NCBI GenBank assembly: GCA_036571765.1
Contig: BROE01000020.1
Coordinates: 9,575,461 to 9,639,460, forward strand
DNA: 64,000 bases
Reading direction: 5' to 3'
Source of the DNA: Plecoglossus altivelis
Taxonomy: Eukaryota; Chordata; Actinopteri; Osmeriformes; Plecoglossidae
Below are positions 1 to 12,000 of this stretch, in pieces. A program made the position numbers and the translations under genes. Each line of letters begins with the position of its first letter. Position 1 is the stretch's first letter. The notes under the pieces were generated by a model. The model searched no databases, had not been told where the DNA came from, and saw only the letters and a program-made list of their open reading frames with translations.

Positions 1-5
1 TCACC
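1..5 (-). CDS. itpr1: itpr1 coding exon 8, first bases only
   Basis: A pyrimidine-rich acceptor (TTTCTTGCATTCAG) ends at position 6. The five remaining bases read GGT GA, matching the Gly-Asp that opens the next segment (GDVV...) in known type 1 receptors. The exon is cut by the window edge. Confidence 0.75.
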
Positions 6-3000
6 CTGAATGCAAGAAACAGACACAGCTGTCCTTCACCATCCGCGGGACACGTTGCGTTATTGCATGGAAGTCCTCCCTTATCTAGAGTGCCTACCCC
101 TTTCAGGATGGTCTCCTTGTTGTCACTCCATTTCATGAACAGGACAACCTTCCAGCTGGTGTTGCAGTTGACAGAGTTCACCTGGACAGAGGAGGAGGAG
201 GAGGGCGTGTGATATGTAGACACTAGGACTCTCGTTAAGTTTCTGGTCTGGCAGAATAGCGATTTACTTCAAGTGATAATGTCTGTGCAATTACAAGAGA
301 TGAAGGAATTGTAAAGGTTTCGAGTAATGTTATTAATGCTGAGCATTAAACCAAAGTACATAAACTCCCAGGACGTTAGAATAGTATGAGTAAGGTCACA
401 CCCAAGTAAATGAGGCAATTTCATTTTATTGTCATGAGAACTAGGATATTTAATAAGAGGCACTAAGGTAATAATGCGCAGTGGGAATGTATTCAAGTGA
501 ACCTTCCTGAGGTAACGGTTAAGAAAGGAAGTGAAAGATGCAGGTGTTGGTGTAACCCCCCCCCCCCCCCCCCCAAGAGATGCCATCTTCTACATATGCC
601 AAAAGCCTCCACCATTCATGTACCTCATTGCATCCTGGGTTGTCAACCAGCTGGTGGCTGCTGGCATGCAGGGGCTGTCCAGCATTCACAGGGTTAAGGA
701 CCACTTTGTCCCCTATCACCACCTAAAGAAAGCCACAAACCACAAACACACACTTTCCATTAGTGTCATCCGGAAGGTGAGATCTACCAGTCACACTGGA
801 CCCAGGGGAGCGGTTACACAGGCCTGGGCAGGAAGTGATGCGTCAGTACAGTCTGCAGCAGAGGTAAAGTGCCCTTCAAGATAAACTATTCAAAACATCA
901 CCTCAACCTTTGGCACTAGTCCAACAACAGCTTCAGGGAGTAGCTGTGGCAGGATAACAAAGTGGACAGCAAAAACAGAGTTAATGCAAAGCCATAAGTC
1001 TGTTTCCTAAGTCTGGAATGCTGGCAGTTATGGCCATTTTTTATGTGTCAAACACGTTGTGATGGAATCGTAAACGTATTTATCAGCTACTATAACAGCC
1101 TTCAAGCACTAGAGGGCTTTTTAGACGTTGCCCATTTCTAACTTGAGATGGATCAGTTGCAATCCCCAATAATGCTTTTTGATTAAAAAGATAGCCCTTG
1201 TCCAGGGCTAACATGTGCTTATATATATTTTAATTGTATTTTTTAGCAGAGACTTGTTTGATATACCAGATATAAGCAACTTCCACCTGTTTCTATTTCA
1301 GTCCAATAGGCTTAGTGTCCTACTCCTGAGATCACTTAGTTAATGGTCTTTGCGGAGATCACGGAGCCAGGAGCTTTAAATGAACTCACTGAGATCTCTA
1401 TCCGTTCTTCTAATCACATTTCCTCAGTCCATGTCTGAGAGCAGGAGGGACTGGACCTTGGCAGCAATACAATGTTAGATCAACACAAGATACAATGAGA
1501 CTACTACAGGACACTTCAAAGAATGTCTCTATTATGGTCAGCTCATCAATTTTGATTGAGCCTTTGATGAGTCTATTACAGCCATGTTGCAAGAGTGAAA
1601 AGCACAGCTTAATGTCTTGGGTTGGAGACCGTTAACCTTCTGACCTCCACCACAGCTTGGGTTGACACTAGGGCTGGGAAACGGCGGAATTGAATCAATT
1701 CCAACAACAGTTCCGCTTATCAGTTTCCGGTTCTTCTTCTGGTTCCTAGTTTCAATCGCAAAAAAAGTGCCAAAAAGGAGGAAAAAATATTTAGGTAACA
1801 AATAATATATTTTTTTTCTTCAGAATGCCTGAGCAGCAACGGAGGCCATATGCAAACAACCTAAAACCTGCCTGTAACCAAACCAACCCGGAAAGCAAAT
1901 CCTTAAACGTCAACAACAGAGGATATGCAAAGCTGAATACAGTTTAGCTCTGCTTAGAAAGCTGAGGTCCTCCAGCGCAACGGAACGGCAGCTAGAACGG
2001 CAGCTAGAACCACGGAGCACGATCTAAAGCCGTCTTCCATGTTTGGGGTCAGTCTCAATCGTTAGTGCTTAACGTTTCCTTTCGTATAGATCTGCCTTCA
2101 GATGCACAGTCAGATGAACATGAGATGAGCATGTCGGTGGGACATGTACAACACTTCCTAGACTGTCTAGATATGACGTGCGTGTTCACCTCTAAGGCTG
2201 ATACACCACTGCAACATCAGCATGTTCATTTGCATGCGGTCGTGTTTTAACTCCTCGCTCTCTCAGTCTGCCTCACAACACCCCCTGATTAGGATTCACC
2301 CGTTTTTACTCTTTGCATTTGGAATTGATCAAATGCAAACCATAACCCAGTCTGTGTAGCTATGACAGTCTTCTTGGCCACCCTGAAGAAGCCTCCAGTA
2401 AAAGAGTTCTCCACGGCAGATGGAACGGTCAGAGTTAAATAAATATCTGACTCACTTGTTAAAAATGAGTCAACAGATGTAGGTCAAGAGAGTAACATCA
2501 TGTGAAATAAATGTGTATGAACTTGCTTTTAATACAGTGATTTGGGTTCAGGTGATCTCACAAATCTTAAGTCATCAGCTTGCTGGGATAAGGCTGTCAT
2601 CTGAACGCTGGGATAGCATAACCTTAGCTTGGCAGCGAAACAACCATCCACTGATCAAAATAACTACACTAACAGGTGATGTCAGCTGTCTTGTCAGTTA
2701 AGAATTGGCTCGATGTGTTAAGATGATGTAGCATTAAATGTTGTTTCATTGTTACATTGAAAGCACACTTTTTACTGTTCATTGCCTTTCATACCACTTA
2801 TGTTTACGTTAAGTAAAGCAGGCCAGCTTGTGAGTAAACAAAGGGCTGTTGTGTTTTCATGTTTGATGTAGTTACCTACAACCAATCCTGGCAGATAAAC
2901 ATCCACACACGGCCTTGCAGACATGTCACGTAGGAACCGATAAGCAGAACTAAAATGTCATTTTGGGGTGCTACTTGGGAACTGGGTATTTTCCTATCGT

Positions 3001-6000
3001 CATTTGGTTTTGGTTCCTGACCCTAGTAGACACTCACGCTGTCTCCCTGACCCTAGTAGACACTCACACTGTCTCCCTGACCCTAGTAGACACTCACACT
3101 GTCTCCCTGACCCTAGTAGACACACTGTCTCCCTGACCCTAGTAGACACTCACGCTGTCTCCCTGACCCTAATAAACACTCACACTGTCTCCCTGACCCT
3201 AGTAGACACACTGTCTCCCTGACCCTAGTAGACACTCACGCTGTCTCCCTGACCCTAGTAGACACTCACACTATCTCCCAGGGAGCGCAGCTTATAGAAG
3301 GGATGGATGTAGAACCAGGAGCCCTCGTTGCCGGCCGAGTCCAGAGTCACCCTCATGGCGTTCTTCTCCAGCAGGGCCGGCAGACGCTTGTTCACCGTCA
3401 GGTATTTGTTACTCTTCAGGTGAAGCAGCTGGAACATGGAAAAGTCATTCATAGTAAATGATATAAAGGTACTACCTGGTTTACAGACATGTATGATGCT
3501 CAAAAGGCTCTAGATGATTTCACATTGATTATAACAAATGAAAGCAAGTTTTAAGATGTGTTTTAACACTTGGAATACAGTATATGCGTGTTCATTGTGT
3601 CGATAGATTGACAGATCCGAATAGAAGTCAAAGACTGGCACAGTCGACATCATTTTCAGATATCCCACAGGAATGAGACATCAAGTATCAGGGCAGAAAT
3701 ACTTATTTGCCCCCTCCACAGGAATGTTTGAATACTTGGTTCAGATATGGTTCTCATGACCTTCACCGCTGAAGGTTGTACCCGGAGGAATCACAGAGAT
3801 TTTTGCGTCTAAATTATCCGCCGCACAGTTAATTTCTTAAAAATGACATCAAACTGGTTCTGGGGGAGAGAGCGGGGGCTTAACCAAGTAACACAGAACA
3901 TTTTTTAGAGGACGTTTCTAAATATATGAATGGTGTCAATGTGTTTTCGGTGTGCTCTACTTCCAGGTGCTTGGCCCACATCCTGACCGTGTTGATCATC
4001 TAGCACTGGGGGAGCAGCACAGCACGACAGCCGTGCTGCCCTACATACCCTTTCCACCCACAAGCCCTCACAACCCTCCAGACACAACCTTTTGTGGCTC
4101 CATGTGTTCTCCCATTGAAGCTTACCACCTGACACCAGCTCACAGCTTTGAGTCCATAACGTAACTGGCATCAGTGTTAATCGCAGGTTTTTTGCTATTT
4201 AGATCCAGCATTGAAAGTGTGCCAGTCACTCTCTTACTGCTATGGTGTGGGCTTCCCTCCCTCCCCCATCATACCTGAATGACGTTGCCATACTGGATCA
4301 CAGTTCCTAGCAGCTTTCGATTCTCAGATTCATTCTGCTTCTTCTCCAGGTCAGCCGCATGCTGAAACAGACACGAAAGGCAAACGCGACACTTTGATTT
4401 GAGACAGGCACATTCGGACACTGTAAGTGTCTAAAATCCCCACATCACGGATCTCAGGGATGACTGGCTGAAGGGACAGAATGTGCACTGGTGGCCAGGT
4501 GTCCTTGGATCAAGTCAGAAGGCTGTCCCAGCGACTAGGTGTGCTTGGCAACAGTTGCAGGCCAGATGCCAGGGGATGAGGGTAGGGATGTGAGGCCACT
4601 CACGTGGAGCTTGTTGAGGAGAACTGTGTCGGTGGTGCTGTTCCCTCCTGGTTTTGCTGCCTTCCAGAACTGCTTCTGGGCAGAGTACCTGTTCATGGGG
4701 CACAGCTTGAACAGGCAGTCTGGAGGAGGAACGGAAAAAAGAACAGCACATGATTGGAACCCAATGATGTATGAGTGGTAACACTGTTCCCTCCTCTACC
4801 TGCCCCAGTCCCCCTCCCTGCTCCTGGATTCTATTCTTAACATGTCCATCAGCATGAGGCGCCTGCATTCTGCACACTCCCTGTAGGAGTTAACCTTGGG
4901 GAATGATGAATGAATCATTGGGTCCATTGTAAGCGTAAGGAATGGTGACAGGCGTAGCAACGCAATCATAGACGGTCCAATTTACAGCTCAGGCCACGGC
5001 CAGCGCACAACAGAACTAGGAGGATGACAAACCCTTCAGCTTCTCCAGGACGGTAATATATTGATCTATAACGATTGAGGACCGCACCGCCCACAGCAGG
5101 GGACGGCACAACAATGCTATATCAGGTCTGTGATCTGAACATGATTGAGAGAGTACGGCCTCCGCCGCTCTGCTCCAAGGCTTTCTGAGAGTTACCAGAG
5201 GGGGACCTGATTATCTGTGACAGAGTTAAAAATAACCCATGCTGGTGAGCGCAGTGGAAAAGGCGGTCAATGCCATGGCGTCCAGGGATGAGCTGCCTTG
5301 AGAGACAGAAAGAGTACAGAAGAGATAAAGGGGAGCGGGGTGGGATGGGGGGGTGGGCTGAAGGCTGGAGGAGAAATGGGGCAGTGGGAGGCCAGGATGA
5401 GTAAATGAGTGAAGGGGAAGCAGGGAAAGGAAGTGGGTTTATGGAGCGATGAGGACTGAGAGATGGGGTGAAGGAGAATAGGACAAGACGACACGCTGCT
5501 GACAACTTTGTAAAAGATCCCTGAGATGTATCTCTGATGATGTCTGAAGGATGCAACAGTCTGGCCTACATGATCGCTCTCTTTCTCTACACATCAACAT
5601 CTCACGGCAGCACACCTTTTTGTCAAAGCTTCACACTGAAGCAATTCCTGCAACCCAGTAGATCAGAGAGGAGGAAGCAAGGTTTCAAATGGGTTCAAGC
5701 TGCTTGGAAAGCAGGCTTTTTAAACAGCTTACGCAGGCTATTAATACTCGTCAGGCATCTTAGGATTTAGACTTGCTAAACTTTCCCTGTGCTGAGGTGT
5801 GGCTGAGACACTGTGGTGGGGAGTCTCCAGCAGGCCTGCTGCAGTGCCTTGGCTGCCTGGACAGAAGGCAGGTGGGCTAGGCAACTTCAAGATACCCCTC
5901 CTCATATTGATACGGCCTGGAGAGGTGCCGACGGCTCCTGAGAGCTGAGGTGGTCGTCATGTCGAAGACATGGCTTTGGATCTGATGCCCCACCAAATGA

Positions 6001-9000
6001 TTGACTCGAACCCAGTATTTCCTGTGGACTACAGTGTGGTTTTGGTTACTCAACAAAAGAGTTCACTTTTTTTGTTGGAAGATATTTTTAATCTGAGCTT
6101 TTTTAAACTCAGTGCTCCAAAATTCCTCTGGCTTGACAGCCGTTAACAATTTCCATATATTATGTAGTTTTCCAAAGAATGTAAAACAGCGCTGATGGAA
6201 GTGTATCAGTGATGACACACCAGCACACAAAATGTGGTTTTACATCGCATTTGCTTAGGACAGTTCCACACAGGATAAGGCCCTAGTTCTTCTACTCCTG
6301 CAAACTGCACAAAACCAACAGAACGTTATTATCAAACTGTCACAGTGTTATATTAAAACATAAATAGAACACTGTAAAAACGACATAACTTTCAGAATCA
6401 TCTTTCTCTCAGCCGGTCAGTACTGAATACCCTCCAGCACAGCTCAGTAAGATCCTAGTTCACCTGTGAGCGAGCACAACCCTAAACATCTAACAGATGT
6501 TAGGCCTGCTTCAGTTCAAGAAGATAAAGGTTGAGCGCTCGTCGAACAAAGGCACAACCACGATACGCATCTGTTCTCCTTTTATTATGTGATTGGCTGT
6601 ACCAAGCGTTGATAACAAGTGGGCAGGCCATCAACAACACTGAAACAATCATCTCTCCACAAGTCTCAGACATGGACCGGGAATCACTTAGACACATTTC
6701 TTCGGCTGTTGACTTCAGGTAGAGATCGACAGATCTGGGTTACTCTAATGAGAGGTAGCAAGCCCTTATGTCATCAGTATACAATAAGTCCATTGCTGTG
6801 TTCTCTGACTGATTGAATGTAAAATGATAACAGTGTATCACACATGGCACTATTAATGCTTGTCCTACAAGATCAAATCAAGTCACATTTGGACAGCAGC
6901 ACCGTGATCATTTAATTTCCCTGACCTTGAAAACCAATGAATGAGTCAATGAAAGCCGCACCATTGCTTCAAGAATTAATTTGTAAAAGCTTGCTCTGGA
7001 GGCCTGCCAGGGAACAATTTAGAGAGCTGTCCACTACAACAGCCTAGCTTCTAGCAGCCACCTCCTGGAACCCATCAGTTAGCCTCTGACACACGTTCCC
7101 AGATTGCTGCGCAAACTGGTGCCAAGTTTACACTAACCTTGATGTACCAGAAAGCAGACAAATCCACCATAAACATAGACCACATATTATCCTGTGGTAT
7201 CAAATAAGATGTTTTACTCACAATGAGTTTTGTGTTGTTTGTGTTTTGGAACTGAAGGGATGGAGGGAAGTTGGTTGTGAAGTCAACATTTTTGTGACAA
7301 GGTTGTTAAGTCAACATTTTTGTCACAAGGTTGTTAAGTCAACATTTTTGTGACATAGGTCTAGTGTAACGTAATACAATCAAACAAACCATCTGACAAT
7401 TAATCCTTCCAAACTAACAATGTAATGATCAATCTTGTGCAATCTTGTGTATTTGTATTACAGTATTGTCCAACAGCATTATTTACTCAATCTTAGAGAT
7501 GAAAACGGCATTATTCCCAGACAAACGTCACCATGTTGGCAAGACATGGTTAGAACTCTACATCAGAAAATCAGTATACTGTTACTGTGGCAACTAGATT
7601 GACCCAGTGGCAGTTCTTCACTACCAGCCCGCTGGTAAAACCTCACAGAAAAACAAGTCTAGGCCTTTAATGACAGCAATTGCCAAGGCAAATTGGTGTC
7701 AAATGACTGAAAAACACATAGAATTAACATCTTAAATTACCCAATCTATACCATCTTCCATGAAGCATGTTGATTGTGAATTAGGGAGTGTCTTAAAATA
7801 CCATCTAAGGCTGGTTAAATGAGAGTGGGGTTCAAAAACTAGCAGCCTAAAACACATCAACCATAAGACCCTCTGCTGGATGCCAGTCCAGGAAAGCTTC
7901 TTCCTATGATGAAACCACACTGTATCAAGACACCCAGGGCTGGCTGGGAGATGGAACAGACTTTGAAGTCACTGCAGGGTAGATGTTTGTCATGGTCATG
8001 GTAGTAGTACTTGTTGTTAAGGTGGCCTAACTGGACATGTGGATTCAGTGTAGTCGCATTAGACAGACAGTTTGTCCCTGACTCACAAACCTGTTCTGTT
8101 TTCCCTAAATTAGCTCATGGAGAAAACCTGGTGTGATCCCAACTGCTTACACTGGCAGGAAACAGACAGCATAGTTGTACATGTCAGCTTCAATGGCTAA
8201 AGAAACATGGCAGTCTGCCATCAGTAGGTTTCACACATGTTTCACTGTCTGAAGGGCCATATTTGAACATATTAACTTTTCAAAATATATGGCGTAATAA
8301 CGAAATATTTATGTTTAGAACTTGGATGAATAGGATGATTAAAGATGAATTGTGTGAATTCCCATTTTGGGTTCAAAGGAATGGAGCATAGAAGGCGATT
8401 GATAAATATCTGAAAGAACTGAACAGAAGCTTTCTCCCCCAATAGTCCTGTCAACATAACAGCAGTAGTGATATCAGGCACTGTGTCCTGACACCCCAAA
8501 GAAACACATTGATGTTGACAACATATAACACTTTTGATAACCTGGAAACCTAGAGACATTCCAAATGGCTTCATCATGACATCCACTTGACAGTGTGGCT
8601 ATGATGTCACAGAGGAAAGTTACATCTCAAAGGCCTATGACATCACAAGTCACTGAGACACCTCTGAGGGTTCTGATATCACAGAGCATCGTGACATCAC
8701 AAAGAACAATGACCTCACTTGAGCACTGGGACATTTGAAAGACTGTGACTGTGGCGAATGTGTCCAACAAAGGGCACATTAGACAATAAGAGGTGACATC
8801 ACCAGCACCAAACATCACCTCAGTGGGTCTTATAACCTAACTTTATGTACACTGTTATGGCATTTCGTGCAGAAATCTAAAGCTATTTTCACAACTCTGA
8901 ATGCAGTTGTCATCTCTAGTTAGACAGAGTGGTTCCTGCGACTATAGTAGGGTGAGTTGTCCCAGATTTCTTCCTTACCCCGAAACTTCTTGGGCGGGTT

Positions 9001-12000
9001 GTTGAGATCTCCTGTATCTGGCTGGACCACACAGCGGTCATCCACAAGCCTGGGGACAGAAAAATAGAGGATTGTAAATAAAATACTCAATAATACAATC
9101 ATTTTAGACATGGTGTATGGGTAGTGCCTGTACCTAGAAGATCATTTTAATCTGTAAAATAAAGTATTTTTTCTTCAGTTCATACAACCACATCCATCCA
9201 CCATATCATGACAGGTGCCCCAGTCCTTGCTAATGGAATTGCATTTTCGATTATTTGAATTTTGGATACTTGCCAAATAGTCATTTTAAAAGGTTTGCTA
9301 CAAAAACACCAGAGAAGTCAGACCTTCAGTGCTATGATGACATCACATGAAAAAGACCAACATTCCTACGGTGTGGCACAGTGGTATTAGAACCATGTTA
9401 TGGGCATATGAATGTAGCCAAAAGCTAAGAAATCTAAGATGAAAACTATCTGAAAAAAATACAGATGACCCTAATGAAAGGATAACCATTTTCTTGTCAT
9501 TGTAATAGGATGCTTCCCTGTAACGCAAAACATTTTATATAAAAAATCTTTTACACATACATATTTTACAATATATTTCATAATGCTTCGGAAATGGGAC
9601 AAGAATAAATCAAGTAACTGGGACTAACTTTCTGCTCGTAATATTTGGGCCGGTGTACAATTCACAATGGGGACCGTTCACCACACTGACTACATTGAGG
9701 AGTTCTTATTTTGGCAGAAGAGAGTTCACAAATCTGTATAAGAGCAGACTTTCAGCCAACAGTACTGGAAGAAGGTGTAGAAACATGCAGTCTAAACAGA
9801 GGCTGATCTCCGCTTCATCTGCTCTGCCTGCTACACAGTCACAGACTAAAGGCTGAAGCCAGGAATAAATGGAGCAGGAACAGCTTCGGCCCAGATTTCC
9901 TCTACATTCCTGCCTGAAACGTGTCTATATACAGGGAAGCACAAAAGTCGTCTTTTTGTTCGGTTTGACTTTCTCATTCTATCCTGTCAAACTGAAGTAG
10001 AACGTGTAACGAGGTTGAAGTGCAGATTGTCATCTTTATTTTCAAGGCATTTTATACAGCAGATACATTATTTGAAAATGACGACATGGTTCCCCTCATT
10101 TTATAGAATCTAGTTTGTGGATATTTCAAGACAACGTACAAGGAATGTTTCACGCAGAGACGCACGCATCTTTTCTATGCAATCACTGAAGGCTTCAACT
10201 TGTCATGAACTAAACATCAGCAGATGCTGGGTGTGCTACTGATCTGATGCCTAACCAGGACTACAGTGCAGCTGTCCCACCTCCTGCTTGTATCACCACA
10301 CAGTGGAGATTATCACTGAGGAAACAAACATGAGCTTTCTCAGTCTACTGAGATACTTTCGATATCTTCGACACTGCCATGAGTTCATGGCAGTGTTTTG
10401 TTCTGTTGTGGTGGAACCAAACTGTTGATTTTGATCCATCCACAATTCTGGTCCCTGGTGAATTGATTTGGTGCGTTGATTCAATTGACGCTGCTGTTTC
10501 ATGTTAAACTCATGTTGTCAAACGTCTTCAACAGTCTCCGATGTTAAATCCTATCTATTGAATCAAAACCAGACGTAAACTGCTATTGGATGCATGCACG
10601 AACACCGCACAAAAAGACTTGCCAAAACAAGCTGTGGATTCGAATCAACAGATACAACCCTACAGCATGTGCAAAAGCAGCTGTGTTTTGAAGTAGCTCA
10701 TCTGGTTTGGATGATATGGAAGACATTCTGCAAATGAAAGCTGACTGGCTTCACGTCGACCTTGGAGTCAGTGTATCATGTCATGTTCATAGAGCTGGAA
10801 GACCAAACCAAACCAATGCATTACACTATGGTGCTTGCTGTATTTGCATGGAAGTTTGATAAGTAAACATTTGGTTTGGGAAAGTCTTGGAAAGATGAAC
10901 CCTTTGGAAAGACAGTTGCTAACCCGTGTGGTAACTAGGCTACATGCGGTCGCTACGTACAGCAGCTACGCAAGCTGTTGCTCTGGTTTGGGAGCACATC
11001 TGTCAGCCTTACTTTTTTTGTAGTCATTGTATTTACGACCTGGCCACAGATCTTGGGTTGCATATTATATATTGCATTGATAGTACATGGTCATTAACAA
11101 TTATCCATCCTTGCTAAACAGAACAATAGAATAATAGTTGTTTAGGCAAACTTGGCACCTCAGTGGAGTTCTGGAGTCAGACAAGTCAGCAGGTTCTTTT
11201 TATAGGCTAGCTCATGCAGGGTGGTACTCTAAGGATGCAGAGATGCTGTTCACAGGATGTGATACAAGCACAGCCTATCAGAGTAGCAGGATCTGTTTAA
11301 AGAGAAATTACACCAAATCTGCGTGCAGCCTATACAGAGAAAAGGATAAAGCATGCTAGGGCCATCCGTCTTTCTCTGAAGAGAATCACCAGGATAAACT
11401 AGGACCCAGGAGGCAATCATAACTACCGAGGTAATGATTCTATCCACAACATCCATATTGCCATTCATCTTGTATTTTTAGACAGGTCTGAGGAGATAGA
11501 TGTCTTTCTCCTCTTGTAAGATCAGATCAATATCTGGATGTGAGATCCATCATTGTAACATTTGCAGTTCCTCCTCTTTTGTTTTTTCCCATCTCGACCT
11601 CCTTCAATCCCTCTCCACGTCCACTTTTGGTCACCAATTATTGGTCATCTGCGACTGATGCCAGCCCTAGACCCAGTGTCCAGTCCTCCCAACCAGCTGC
11701 AGTCCAGGTGGCTCATTATGCAGCTGTCTCTCAGGGTTCACATACACAGAAACAACAGTAGCACCTCCTCAATGCCATTGCTAAATATAGCTCCCTCCCT
11801 CCTCCTCTCCCTCCCTCTTTCCCTCCCTCATGCACAATGGCTTACCTCTGAACAGTGTAGGGAGGAGGAAAAATTAGAACCTGGCACAACAGTGCCAGGC
11901 AAGCAACTTGACAAATGGGTTCTGTCAAGGTGCCGGTCTTCAAAGCCATGAATGCATTTACAGCCACGACATGGTGGCCTATTTGTCAAAAGCCATGGTT

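Larger units (their letters stand above)
4720..8978 (-). other. itpr1 intron 2
   Basis: A 4.3-kb intron between coding exons 2 and 3. It contains a purine-rich block with a G-quadruplex motif near 5.33 kb, a 3 x 28-bp tandem repeat at 7.27-7.36 kb, and a stretch with repeated TGACATCAC-like words at 8.6-8.8 kb. No coding sequence is recognised; a 144-codon frame at 5122-5556 is low-complexity Ser/Pro-rich. Confidence 0.75.

Noticed and set aside
2968..3222. Frame with repeated [10 protein letters not shown] units
   Set aside because: Plus-strand translation of the 30-bp minisatellite; it lies antisense in an itpr1 intron.
3021..3270. Regular 30-bp repeats resembling a CRISPR array
   Set aside because: Units are contiguous with no variable spacers, in a vertebrate intron; it is a minisatellite.
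5122..5556. 144-codon open frame inside an itpr1 intron
   Set aside because: Ser/Pro-rich translation of the complement of a GA-rich tract, with no family resemblance or splice support.
10371..10396. microRNA-like foldback
   Set aside because: Arms of 12 bp with a 2-base loop are too short for a precursor hairpin.
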